The position numbers and the translations under genes were made by a program. Shown here in pieces: positions 18,405-27,156 of a stretch of DNA of 64,000 bases; within the stretch, counting starts at the first letter, position 1; each line of letters opens with the position of its first letter. Source of the stretch: Verrucomicrobiota bacterium (lineage in GTDB: Bacteria; Verrucomicrobiota; Verrucomicrobiia; Opitutales; Opitutaceae); contig JAFAAS010000046.1 of the NCBI GenBank assembly GCA_023426435.1, positions 1-64,000 on the forward strand, in the 5' to 3' direction. The notes beneath the pieces were generated by a model. The model made no database searches. It worked only from the letters and a program-made list of their open reading frames with translations, and was not told the DNA's origin.

Positions 18405-18908
18405 TCAGGGGTGACGTTCGCGGAGAAGACGGCGGACGCGCCAGCGTTGGGCTTTGTTGACGATGAAGCCGACACAATCGGCGGTGCCGCAGCGGCACGG
18501 GTGGTTTTGCCACTCGGAAAAAGGAAAGCCGTAGTCGTAGGAGAGCTCTTCGCCGCGAGGGATGTCGCGATCGGCGATGATCCACACGCGGCCGCGGATG
18601 GTTTCGGCACGGCAATTCGGGGCGCAGGAGTGATTGATGAGACGGGCGATGTTGTAGGATTGGCGACCGTCGATGTCGTGGCGTGAGTTTAAGTCCCAGA
18701 CGTAAACGCAGCCATCGCCACCGGCTTTGAGGCGAGCGAGACGCTTTTGCTCGCGGCGATGCGATTCGGCTTTGGTGATTTTTTCGCCGATGTATTCGAT
18801 GATGCGGGTGCCCTCGGGGATATCGACGCGGGCATAAGCGCCGCGGCCGTGAATGGAGGAACGACGGGTGATGAACCAGGGAGATTTCGGACGAGGAGGG
18901 TTTGGCAC
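18405..18908 (-). CDS. SET-domain protein-lysine methyltransferase
   Basis: 167 residues, essentially a bare SET domain. GRGAYA (21-26) opens the SAM-binding region; NHSCAPNC (92-99) and ELSYDY (121-126) are the core catalytic motifs, and the post-SET cysteines are in CRCGTADC (138-145). All residues needed for activity are present. Most bacterial SET proteins resemble eukaryotic ones and are of patchy distribution; the substrate is unknown. It is divergent from rapA, with 107 bases between the two starts. Confidence 0.9.
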   Translation of the reverse strand: MPNPPRPKSPWFITRRSSIHGRGAYARVDIPEGTRIIEYIGEKITKAESHRREQKRLARLKAGGDGCVYVWDLNSRHDIDGRQSYNIARLINHSCAPNCRAETIRGRVWIIADRDIPRGEELSYDYGFPFSEWQNHPCRCGTADCVGFIVNKAQRWRVRRLLRERHP

Positions 18909-19015
18909 GAGGAAACGAATTCGCTAAACGGAGCGGCGTGATTGGCAACTGCGGGATGATGGGGGCGAAGTGAAGGGATGCTTGAAACGTCGCGGAGCTT
19001 GAGCGTGATGCGGGC

Positions 19016-21889
19016 ATGGCACTTGAAGTGGTTGGTCAACGCTGCATGAGCGAACGCGAGCCCGAGCTCGGCTTGGGCGTCGTGACGGAGGTGGATCGGG
19101 CGGCGAAGCGGATCGCGGTGAATTTCGCGGCGACGGGGGAAAGGCGTTTGTATGCGCTGGGGACGCCGGTGTTGAAGCGCGTGGTGTTTCGCGTGGGCGA
19201 GACGATCAAGACCCACGGCGGTGCGTCGATGGTGGTGGAGTCCGTTGAGGAGGCGGAGGGCGTGGTGACTTATGTGAGCGCGGGCAAACGTGTCCGGGAA
19301 GACGACGTCTCGGATGCGACGCAAGTGAGCACGCCGGCGGAGCGGTTGCTGGCGGGGCAGGTGGAGCCGAGCGAGACGTTTGAATTGCGACGGCGAACGC
19401 TGGAGATGCAGGCGAGGCTGCTGCAATCGGACGTGCGCGGGTTTTTGGGCGGGCGGGTCGATCTGATTCCGCATCAGTTCTACATTCTGCAGGAAGTGGC
19501 GCGGCGGCAGATTCCGCGCGTGCTGCTCGCGGATGAAGTGGGGTTGGGTAAAACGATCGAAGCGTGTTTGATTCTGCAGCGCCTGCTCGTGGTGGGAAAA
19601 GTGAAGCGGGCGCTGGTGCTCGTGCCGGAGACGTTGGTGCACCAGTGGTTCGTGGAGCTATTGAGGCGGTTCAATTTGTGGTTCGGGATTTACGACGAAG
19701 CGCGCTGTTTGGCGGTCGAGCAGAGCGATCCGGGGGAGAATCCCTTTCTCGCGGCGCAACTCGTGTTGTGCAGCATCGGGTTTCTGGCGGGCGACGAGCG
19801 GCGTGCGGCGCAGGCGGTGGAGGCGGGCTGGGACATGGTGGTGGTGGATGAAGCGCACCACCTCGAATGGAAGCCCGAACGGGCGAGTCCGGAATACGCG
19901 CTCGTCGAGCAACTCTCGCAACGCACGCCCGGGTTGCTGTTGCTGACGGCGACGCCGATGCAGCTCGGAGTGGAAGGACATTTCGCGCGCTTGCGGTTGC
20001 TGGATCCGGCGCGCTACAGCGATCTCGAGGCGTTTCGGGCGGACATGGCGCGGTTCACGCAAGTGGCGGAGATTGCGGACAAAATTGTGGGGAAGAAACC
20101 GCTGGGCGCGGACGAACGCGCGGCGCTTTCGCGGATCTTCGACAAGGATCCGGAAGGATTGGCGGAAGGGCTGGCGGCGATGGATGCAGGGCGACCGGGC
20201 GCGAGGGAGGCGTTGCTGCGGACCTTGTTGGACCAGCATGGCACGGGGCGGGTGATGTTTCGTAACACGCGGGCGGCGATGACGGGGTTTCCGGGGCGAC
20301 GGTTTTGTCCGGTGCCGATCGAAGATCACAACCTGACCTTGTTGGCGCGGATCGCGCGTGAGCTGCACGCGGAGGAAACGGGGGCGGAGGCGGAGATTCG
20401 GTATTCGTTCAAGGACGATCCCCGCATCGACTGGCTCGTGGAATTTTTGAAAGCGCGGAAGCCGGAGAAGATTTTGCTGATCTGCAAGACGCAGCGGAAA
20501 GTCGCGGCGCTCGCGGCGGCGATTCAGGAAAAGAGCAGCGTGAAAGTGGGTTTGTTTCACGAAGGGTTGCCGCTGGTGCAGCGCGACCGGAATGCGGCGT
20601 GGTTTGCGGAGAGCGACGGCGCGCAGCTGTTGATCTGTTCGGAAATCGGGAGCGAAGGGTGCAATTTCCAGTTCGCGCATCATCTCGTGTTGTTCGATCT
20701 GCCGTTGAATCCGGGACTGCTCGAGCAGCGGATTGGGCGGCTGGATCGTATCGGCCAAACGGAGACGATCCGGATTCATGTGCCGTATGTGACGGGCAGC
20801 GCGGAAGAGTGCGTGGTGGAGTGGTATCATCGCGGCTTGGACGCGTTCGAGCGTCCGCTGCACGGCGGCAACGAATACCTCGAGAAATTCAGGGAGCGCC
20901 TGCTGGCGTTGGCGCAGGAGTATGGGCGGGGAGAACCGGCGGCGGCCCGGCGGGAACTCGATGCGTTGGTGGAGGAGACGCTGGGGTTTCGTCGCGCGTT
21001 GGACGAGAAGCTGAAGAAAGGCCGGGATCGATTGCTGGAGTTGAATTCGTTCGATCCGAGTGTGGCGGAGAAAACGATCGCGCGTGTGAGGGCGGCGGAC
21101 GCGGACCGATCGCTGCGGGAGTTTCTGCTGGCGTTATTGGATCACTTCGGCGTGCGGATGCGCGAGTATGAGGAAGGCGATGTGTTTCTGGATCCGAGCC
21201 ATGCCTTTATTGAAGGATTTCCGTCCATTCCGGCGGACGGCATGCTGGCGACCTTCGACCGGCGGCGGGCGATCGCGCGCGAAGACATTCGGCTGCTGAC
21301 GGCGGATCATTCGCTGGTGCGGGACGCGATGGATTTGCTGGTCGGTTCGCCCGGCGGGACGACGGCGTTTGTGACGATGCCGGCGGAGAAGCCGGGATTG
21401 ATGTTGGAAGCGGTGTTTGTGTTGGAGCCGGTGGCGGAAAGCCGCTGGCACATTGATCAGTTTCTCGCGCCGACGCCGGTGCGCGTGGTGGTCGATCTCG
21501 CGGGGGAAGATGTGAGCGACGCGTATCCGTCGGCGGATCTAGCGGCGCTGGCGACGGATGCGGATATTCATCGTTTTCTGGAGCAGCCCGGTTTTGAGGC
21601 GAGGCGCGTGAAAGACCTGGCGGAGACGGCGGAGGAGTTGGCGGAGGCGCGGGCTCGGCCCTTGCGAGAGGCGGCGCTCGCGCGTGCGAGCGAGGCGTTG
21701 GGAGCCGAGTTGTCGCGGCTCGAACATCTGCGGCGGGTGAACGATCACGTGCGACCGGAAGAGGTGGCGTTGGCGCGCGAGCAATTGGAGCGGACGCGCG
21801 CGGGAATCGAGGCGGCTCAGCTGCGGCTGGATGCGGTGCGATTGATTTTGGCGGCGCCGCGTGCGAACAGTCGGGCGGGGCGGAGGTGA
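19016..21889 (+). CDS. rapA: RNA polymerase-associated ATPase RapA (HepA)
   Basis: 957 residues, Swi2/Snf2 family, matching the roughly 968-residue E. coli RapA. N-terminal Tudor-like region (about 1-110), motif I ADEVGLGKT (172-180), DEAH box (278-281), TATPMQLG, and C-terminal helicase lobe with SEIGSEGCNFQ and QRIGRLDRIGQ. RapA recycles stalled RNA polymerase. Start ATG 19016; an in-frame ATG at 19046 is an equally plausible start because neither has a strong ribosome-binding site. C-terminal region has coiled-coil character (about 850-945). Confidence 0.93.
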   Translation: MALEVVGQRCMSEREPELGLGVVTEVDRAAKRIAVNFAATGERRLYALGTPVLKRVVFRVGETIKTHGGASMVVESVEEAEGVVTYVSAGKRVREDDVSDATQVSTPAERLLAGQVEPSETFELRRRTLEMQARLLQSDVRGFLGGRVDLIPHQFYILQEVARRQIPRVLLADEVGLGKTIEACLILQRLLVVGKVKRALVLVPETLVHQWFVELLRRFNLWFGIYDEARCLAVEQSDPGENPFLAAQLVLCSIGFLAGDERRAAQAVEAGWDMVVVDEAHHLEWKPERASPEYALVEQLSQRTPGLLLLTATPMQLGVEGHFARLRLLDPARYSDLEAFRADMARFTQVAEIADKIVGKKPLGADERAALSRIFDKDPEGLAEGLAAMDAGRPGAREALLRTLLDQHGTGRVMFRNTRAAMTGFPGRRFCPVPIEDHNLTLLARIARELHAEETGAEAEIRYSFKDDPRIDWLVEFLKARKPEKILLICKTQRKVAALAAAIQEKSSVKVGLFHEGLPLVQRDRNAAWFAESDGAQLLICSEIGSEGCNFQFAHHLVLFDLPLNPGLLEQRIGRLDRIGQTETIRIHVPYVTGSAEECVVEWYHRGLDAFERPLHGGNEYLEKFRERLLALAQEYGRGEPAAARRELDALVEETLGFRRALDEKLKKGRDRLLELNSFDPSVAEKTIARVRAADADRSLREFLLALLDHFGVRMREYEEGDVFLDPSHAFIEGFPSIPADGMLATFDRRRAIAREDIRLLTADHSLVRDAMDLLVGSPGGTTAFVTMPAEKPGLMLEAVFVLEPVAESRWHIDQFLAPTPVRVVVDLAGEDVSDAYPSADLAALATDADIHRFLEQPGFEARRVKDLAETAEELAEARARPLREAALARASEALGAELSRLEHLRRVNDHVRPEEVALAREQLERTRAGIEAAQLRLDAVRLILAAPRANSRAGRR

Positions 21890-21898
21890 GTTGCGGAT

Positions 21899-21967
21899 AG
21901 CCCTTCAGGTGAATCACAGAGGCACAGAGGCACGGAGAGATCCCGTGGCCTTCTTCTGTGTGCTTCT
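21899..21967. repeat. Dispersed 68-87 base repeat, copy 2 (inverted)
   Basis: Starts TAGCCCTTCAGGTGAATCAC and contains GCACGGAGAGATCCCGTGGC. Its reverse complement matches 17321-17389 with only a few differences. Confidence 0.75.
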
Positions 21968-22036
21968 GAGCGCAGCGAAGAATCCACGTGTGCGTCCGCG
22001 GCCGATCGTTGCCCTGGATTCTTCGCTACGCTCAGA
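21965..22036. repeat. 22-base inverted repeat, 28-base spacer
   Basis: Left arm TCTGAGCGCAGCGAAGAATC plus CA (21965-21986); right arm is its complement with one mismatch (22015-22036). It sits beside the dispersed repeat, downstream of rapA. Confidence 0.7.
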
Positions 22037-22140
22037 ATGACAACCGCTGTTAGGTGACCCGAATTATCGAGGTTTCCTGTGGGACACGACTATAGGCCAA
22101 GTGGGTTCATCGCTTCTCTGAGAGGACGGAACGTGAGGCA

Positions 22141-22641
22141 TCACTCGGAAAGGAGTTGGGCGCCTTCGAGGGCGAGCAGGCGGGTTTTGGTGCGGATGCC
22201 GCCGGGGCCGGAGAAACCCGTCATGCGGCCATTGGCGGCGACGACGCGGTGGCAGGGGATGAGAAGCGGCCAGCGATTCGCGCCGAGGGCGGCGCCGACG
22301 GCGCGGCTGGCGGCGGGCGGCTGGCCGAGCGCGGCGGCGATGGCGCCGTAAGTGGTGGTAGCGCCCGGGCGGATACGCAGCGTTTCGCGGAGGACGGCGA
22401 GGTTGAAATCGGCGAGCGGGGAGAAGTCGTAACGGACGTCGGAGAAATCCTGCGGATGGCCGGAAAGGTGAAGGCGGACGCGGTCGATGAGTTGCGCGAT
22501 TTCGGCCGGCGGGGCGGGGTCGTCGGAAGCGCGCGGAGAGGCTTCGGGCAGTTCGAAACCGGTGAGGCCGGCCTCGTGCCAGGCGATGGCGCAACGACCG
22601 AGCGGCGTGTCGAAGGTGACGCGGCGCATATGGGTTTGCAT
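22141..22641 (-). CDS. ogt: Methylated-DNA--protein-cysteine methyltransferase
   Basis: 166 residues. The acceptor cysteine is in IPCHRVV (near 128-134) with the asparagine-hinge region ANGRMTGFSGPGG following it, as in Ogt/MGMT. Repairs O6-alkylguanine by suicide transfer. Two starts are possible, 22641 and the ATG at 22629 (MRRVTFD). It is divergent from the dGTPase gene, 35-47 bases apart, a very tight promoter region. Confidence 0.92.
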   Translation of the reverse strand: MQTHMRRVTFDTPLGRCAIAWHEAGLTGFELPEASPRASDDPAPPAEIAQLIDRVRLHLSGHPQDFSDVRYDFSPLADFNLAVLRETLRIRPGATTTYGAIAAALGQPPAASRAVGAALGANRWPLLIPCHRVVAANGRMTGFSGPGGIRTKTRLLALEGAQLLSE

Positions 22642-22676
22642 CGTGGGCGGCTTGCTTGTCGTGTCGAAGCGATTTC

Positions 22677-23945
22677 ATGGCGAATCGCTTCTACAACGAG
22701 TTCGACGTCGAGACTTATGGCGGCGAGCGCAAGACGGATTATCGCAATGCGTTTCAGATCGATCGCGACCGGATCATTCATGCGCATGCGTTTCGGAAGC
22801 TGCAGTCGAAGACGCAGGTGTTTTTGTCGGGCGAGTATGATTTTTATCGAACGCGACTGACGCACTCGATGGAAGTGGCGCAGATTGGGCGATCGATCTG
22901 CCGTTATTTGCAGACCCGCGGCGGGCCGTTGCGCGAGGATTTCTACATCGACAGCGATTTGGTGGAGGCGGTGTGTCTCGCGCACGATTTGGGGCATCCG
23001 CCCTTTGGGCATTCGGGCGAGCGGACGCTGCAGGAGTTGATGGTGAAGTGGGGCGGGTTTGAAGGGAATGCGCAGACCCTGCACCTGCTGACGGAGACGA
23101 TGATTCAGAACGAATCGAGCGTGCGCGGCATGCAGCCGACGCGGGCGCTGCTCGATGGCGTGTTGAAATACAAGAAGCTGTTTTCCGAGTTCAAGAAGCC
23201 GCCGGCGAATCACTTTCTTTACGATCCGCAGAAGGCGGAGCGGAGTTTCGTGTTTGGCGGCGCGAAGATTCCGGCGGAGCTGCGCGGAGGGGAAAGGCTG
23301 AATGCGTTCAAGAGCATCGAGTGTCAGATCATGGATTGGGCGGACGATGCGGCGTATTCGTTGAACGACATCGTCGATGGCGTGACGGCGGGATTCTTGA
23401 ACGAGGCGCGGATCGAGGAGTGGGCGGCGGACGAGCCGATCGATGCGCCGCGTCAGCAATTATTGGATACGTTATTCGATGCGATTCGGGCGGACCGGTT
23501 GGAGAGCGTGTTTTCGCAGAAGATCGGGAAATTCATCACGGCGTGCCGGCTGCGCGAGCGGGAGAACTTCATGGCGGGGAAGACGAACCGGTATCGGTTC
23601 GAGCTCGTGGTATCGAAGGAAGCGGAGGACGAGGCGCTGTTTTTCAAGAAGATGGCGAACGACATCATTTTCGAGAGCGCGCAGCTGCAGCAGATCGAGC
23701 ACAAGGCGCGGAAAGTGTTGTGCGATTTGTGGCATTCGGCGTGGTGCAACTACGTCGAGAAAGGCGCGCGGGTGATTCACATCCTGCCGCCGCGGGTGGG
23801 GAAGTTGATTGAAGCGGAGAAGACCAAGGCGGCCCAGGCGCGGCAAATCTGCGACTATCTCGCGGGGCTGACGGATGGCGGGATCGTGCGGACGTATCGG
23901 CGGTTGTTCGATCCGGAGTTTGGATCGATTCGGGATTTGAGCTGA
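22677..23945 (+). CDS. dgt: Deoxyguanosinetriphosphate triphosphohydrolase-like protein
   Basis: 422 residues, HD superfamily dGTPase type. Metal-binding His63 in LTHSMEVAQIG and the HD pair His103/Asp104 in AHDLGHPPFGHSGE are intact. Hydrolyses dNTPs to deoxynucleoside and triphosphate, so it trims the dNTP pool. Start is the ATG at 22677 (MANRFYNEFD); the seven residues before it are not family-like. Confidence 0.92.
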   Translation: MANRFYNEFDVETYGGERKTDYRNAFQIDRDRIIHAHAFRKLQSKTQVFLSGEYDFYRTRLTHSMEVAQIGRSICRYLQTRGGPLREDFYIDSDLVEAVCLAHDLGHPPFGHSGERTLQELMVKWGGFEGNAQTLHLLTETMIQNESSVRGMQPTRALLDGVLKYKKLFSEFKKPPANHFLYDPQKAERSFVFGGAKIPAELRGGERLNAFKSIECQIMDWADDAAYSLNDIVDGVTAGFLNEARIEEWAADEPIDAPRQQLLDTLFDAIRADRLESVFSQKIGKFITACRLRERENFMAGKTNRYRFELVVSKEAEDEALFFKKMANDIIFESAQLQQIEHKARKVLCDLWHSAWCNYVEKGARVIHILPPRVGKLIEAEKTKAAQARQICDYLAGLTDGGIVRTYRRLFDPEFGSIRDLS

Positions 23946-23949
23946 GGTG

Positions 23950-24060
23950 AGCTGACTGGCTGAACCACGAATGGACACGAATGGTCACGAAGGCGGAGCT
24001 GGAGCGAGGCAGGCTGTTCCGGTTGGACCACGGATGGACGGCGATGAACACGGATGGGTG
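23950..24060. repeat. ACGAATGGACACGAA-type repeats upstream of the GT-C-like gene
   Basis: AACCACGAATGGACACGAATGG near 23957 and ACCACGGATGGACGGCGATG near 24018 are degenerate copies of one motif. Another short intergenic repeat family of this genome. Confidence 0.5.
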
Positions 24061-24092
24061 AGGAGTTGGATGCAGCGGGGAGTGGCGCGCGC

Positions 24093-26156
24093 ATGAAGAA
24101 ACCGATTGGGCGGTGGATGATCTCGGGGGCGGGGGCGGCGTTTTTCGTGGCGTTCACGCTGGCGATGGGGTTCGCGGCGTTCACGGACCATGTGTGGGAG
24201 GATTATTACATCACGTATCGTGCGAGCCGGAATCTCGCGGAAGGAAATGGGCTGGTGTTCAATGTTGGGGAGCGGCTGCACACCTTTACGTCGCCGCTGG
24301 GCGTGTTGTTGCCGGCGGCGGCGTTTGCGTTGACGGGAAATACGTCGGACGAGGTGGCGTTGTGGATTTTTCGGGTGTGGAGTGCGGCGGCGTTGGGCGG
24401 GGCGGCGGCATTGGTGGTGGCGATCGGGCGCGGGCGAAAGCAGGCGGTGGCGGCGATCGTCGCGACGGTGGGATTGCTGGCGCTCGATGCGAAGTCGCTC
24501 GATTTCACGATCAACGGAATGGAGACGGCGTTCATGCTGCTGTTTCTCGCGTATGCGTTTTGGGCGCATCTGCAGGCGGGATCCAAAACGTGGATACATC
24601 TCGGCGCGGCGTGGGCGGGGCTGATGTGGACGCGGCCGGACAGCTTTATCTACGTGGCGCTGATCGCGGCGGGATTCTGGTTGTTCAACAACGAGGCGGA
24701 GACGGGGCGGTCGCGATGGCGGATGCTGGGATTGTTTTTCCGGGCAGGCTTGCTGACGACGGTGCTGTATGCGCCCTGGCTCGCGTGGGCGGGCTGGTAT
24801 TATGGGACGCCGGTGCCGCACACGATTGCGGCGAAGGGAAGTCTTGGGCGGGAGCACACGCTGTGGGGTGCGATTGAAACCGCGCTGACGCTGCCGTATC
24901 GGGCGTGGACGGATTGGGCGACGTTGGAGAGCACGTTTCTGCCCTCGTATTATATGATGGGCGGTTGGCCGGCGCCGTTGGTGTGGGGCTCGCGACTCAT
25001 CGCGACGATATGTGCGCTGCTATGGATTGTGCCGCGGGTGAGGAGGGAGGCGAAGGTGGCGTCGTTCGCGTTTTTCGGGGCGCACGTATATCTCACGTAT
25101 TTTCCGTATTTCCCGTTTCCGTGGTATGTGCCGAGCACGACGATCCTGGCGGTGCTGGCGCTCGGCGGGGTGCTGGCGCAGGGATTTGAGCGAGCGAAGC
25201 GGTCGGGTGAAGGCGCGGGGAGGTGTCATATATTGTATGACACTTTAGCGAGATGGGGGGCGGGTGTGGTTGCGGCGATTTTGGTGGCGGCGGCGGGGTG
25301 GATGACGTGGGAAGTGGCGCGGCAGGCGGAGGCGCAGCAGCGGATCGTCGAGGAGGGAAATCGGCGGCGGATCGGCGAGTGGTTGAAGGCGAATGCGGCG
25401 CCGGGCGACGCGGTGTTCATGGAGCCGCTGGGCTACATTGGATATTTTTCCGGACTGAAGACGTTCGATTATCCGGGGATGTCGTCGCTCGAGATGGTGC
25501 GGGCGCGGAAAGCGGTCGGCGAAGAATGGGGACGTTTGATTTTCGAATTACAACCGCGGTGGGTGGTGTTGCGGCCCTTCGAGGTGGATCGGATTGAACG
25601 GGCGAATCCGGGGATGTTGGCGGATCACTATGAAGTGGCGCGGGAGTTCGATCGGTGGGCGGACGTGGAGGGATTGAACGTGCGCGGACGGCCTTATCTG
25701 GAGCATGATGCGCGGTTCACGTTGTTCAGGATGGTGCGGCCGTTTGGGTTCGAGACGGACATTCGGGAGATCGAGGTGCCGTTTCCCGTGACCTATCAGA
25801 TGGTGGAAGGCGTGAATCTGGGATTGATGCATGCGCCCAGCCGGATGTTTGTGCGCGTGCCGAAGCTGGCGAAGACGGTGAGCGGGCATTTCGGGATCAT
25901 GCCGGGGGCGCTGGAGGAACCGGGCGCGACGGATGGCGCGGTGTTTCGGATCGTGCTGCGGACGCAAGGCGAAGCGCGCGTCTTACTGGAGCGGATACTC
26001 AAGCCCGTGGAGCAAGAGCAGGATCGCGGGGTGCAGGCGTATCGATTGGAGCTTCCGGACGAACGGGATGGAGGAGCGGAATTGGTTTATGAAATCGATC
26101 CGGGTGACGGCGGGTCGAAGGATTGGACGTGTTGGGATGTGCCGGATTTTCGGTGA
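24093..26156 (+). CDS. GT-C-like polytopic membrane glycosyltransferase
   Basis: 687 residues. About ten membrane helices in the first 420 residues, with an acidic motif EDYYITYRASRNLAEGNG (about 36-53) at the end of the first periplasmic loop, as in GT-C mannosyl/arabinosyltransferases. The C-terminal 250 residues are soluble and beta-rich (about 440-687), probably periplasmic. The donor would be a polyprenyl-linked sugar, an inference from family. In-frame palindrome at 25223-25246. Start ATG 24093 (MKKPIGRWM). Confidence 0.75.
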   Translation: MKKPIGRWMISGAGAAFFVAFTLAMGFAAFTDHVWEDYYITYRASRNLAEGNGLVFNVGERLHTFTSPLGVLLPAAAFALTGNTSDEVALWIFRVWSAAALGGAAALVVAIGRGRKQAVAAIVATVGLLALDAKSLDFTINGMETAFMLLFLAYAFWAHLQAGSKTWIHLGAAWAGLMWTRPDSFIYVALIAAGFWLFNNEAETGRSRWRMLGLFFRAGLLTTVLYAPWLAWAGWYYGTPVPHTIAAKGSLGREHTLWGAIETALTLPYRAWTDWATLESTFLPSYYMMGGWPAPLVWGSRLIATICALLWIVPRVRREAKVASFAFFGAHVYLTYFPYFPFPWYVPSTTILAVLALGGVLAQGFERAKRSGEGAGRCHILYDTLARWGAGVVAAILVAAAGWMTWEVARQAEAQQRIVEEGNRRRIGEWLKANAAPGDAVFMEPLGYIGYFSGLKTFDYPGMSSLEMVRARKAVGEEWGRLIFELQPRWVVLRPFEVDRIERANPGMLADHYEVAREFDRWADVEGLNVRGRPYLEHDARFTLFRMVRPFGFETDIREIEVPFPVTYQMVEGVNLGLMHAPSRMFVRVPKLAKTVSGHFGIMPGALEEPGATDGAVFRIVLRTQGEARVLLERILKPVEQEQDRGVQAYRLELPDERDGGAELVYEIDPGDGGSKDWTCWDVPDFR
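25223..25246. repeat. In-frame palindrome inside the GT-C-like gene
   Basis: GTGTCATA (25223-25230), loop TATTG, TATGACAC (25236-25243) then TTT. It is translated as CHILYDTL and resembles the 26-base palindrome in fmt (12098-12123). Confidence 0.65.
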
Positions 26157-26163
26157 GGGTTCT

Positions 26164-26205
26164 GAGCCGCGCTTGCGTGCGGCTCGGCGAGACGCCTCGC
26201 CCTAC
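26164..26205 (-). repeat. REP-like GTAG double hairpin
   Basis: Minus strand: GTAG, then arms GGCGAG/CTCGCC and a second hairpin GAGCCGC/GCGGCTC. The TAG of the GTAG end is the stop codon of the HD gene (26204-26202). Confidence 0.75.
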
Positions 26206-26810
26206 CTCGCGAGGTGGCCGGCGGTGACGATGTCTTCGAGCATCTTTTCGGCGTAGCGCCAGAGCTCGGCGCAGCCGTCGGCGATGTGGCGATTACGGGC
26301 GACGACGCGATCGTGCGTGACCCCGTGGCGGTTCCAGGCGGCGCCTTTCGTGAGGCAGTTGAGGAGCATCGGCTGGAAGCGATCGACGGCGGTGGCGAAT
26401 TTCGCTTCGGGGGTTTGTTTCTCTTCGAACTCGTCCCAGAGCGCGCGGAAGTCGCGGGCTTGATCGGCGGGGAGAAGGCCGAAGATGCGATCGGCGGCGA
26501 GGGCTTCGCGCTCGTGCTGGCCGGCCATGGCGGCGGTGTCGTAGGCGAAGGTGTCGCCGGCGTCTATTTCGACGAGGTCGTGAAGTATCACCATTTTGAG
26601 GACACGGAGCACGTCGAGGTGAGGGACGTTGGCGTGTTCGGCGAGGACGATGACGCAGAGGCAAAGCGCCCAGGAATGCTCGGCGTCGTTTTCGGCGCGG
26701 CGGCTTTGCGTGTTGAGGGTCTGGCGGAAGACCTCCTTCAGCCGATCGCATTCGGCGATAAACTGGATTTGGCGGACGAGCCGGGTGGCGGGAGATTCGG
26801 ATGTATTCAC
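26202..26810 (-). CDS. HD-domain phosphohydrolase (YfbR-like)
   Basis: 202 residues. HD metal ligands: His45 (AENDAEHSWALCL), His77/Asp78 (ILHDLVEID) and a late Asp in FATAVDRFQP. The arrangement matches the HDDC2/YfbR-type 5'-deoxynucleotidase group. I selected the GTG at 26810 because its first base overlaps the TGA of the upstream gene (a GTGA junction) and the frame upstream of it is an arginine/proline-rich shadow. The stop codon comes from a REP-like hairpin. Confidence 0.85.
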   Translation of the reverse strand: MNTSESPATRLVRQIQFIAECDRLKEVFRQTLNTQSRRAENDAEHSWALCLCVIVLAEHANVPHLDVLRVLKMVILHDLVEIDAGDTFAYDTAAMAGQHEREALAADRIFGLLPADQARDFRALWDEFEEKQTPEAKFATAVDRFQPMLLNCLTKGAAWNRHGVTHDRVVARNRHIADGCAELWRYAEKMLEDIVTAGHLAR

Positions 26811-27094
26811 GATTCCAGGACGGGGGCGAGGGGGCGGGGCCGGGTTTCGGCGCCCGCGGCGTTGATGTGCAGCATGTTTTCCAGGTGGAGTTCGGGGCGG
26901 GGCTGGCCGTGGGTGTCGAGGATGGGTGTGAATCTGTTGACGAAGACGCGGCGCGAATCGCGGGCGCATTCGACGGCGATGAGGTCGTTGGCGCGGATCA
27001 TCTGCTCGCGGGTTTTTCCAGCGCGACGGGCTGGGTTCGATCGCGATGCCGGCAGAAAGAAGCGTTTTGCGATGCGGCGCAATGCGGCTGTCAT
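26807..27094 (-). CDS. Small hypothetical protein coupled to the HD gene
   Basis: 95 residues, basic N terminus (TAALRRIAKRFFLPASRSN), no membrane helix, no recognised family. The ATG at 27094 is preceded by AAGG-like purines at good spacing. Its stop overlaps the GTG start of the HD phosphohydrolase by the GTGA junction, so translation is probably coupled. Divergent from serA, 62 bases from that start. Confidence 0.55.
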   Translation of the reverse strand: MTAALRRIAKRFFLPASRSNPARRAGKTREQMIRANDLIAVECARDSRRVFVNRFTPILDTHGQPRPELHLENMLHINAAGAETRPRPLAPVLES

Positions 27095-27156
27095 AGCCAA
27101 AACCTTTTCCTTGCTACGCTTGGGCCGGGGGATTTCGTTCGATGACATTTTTCCCT

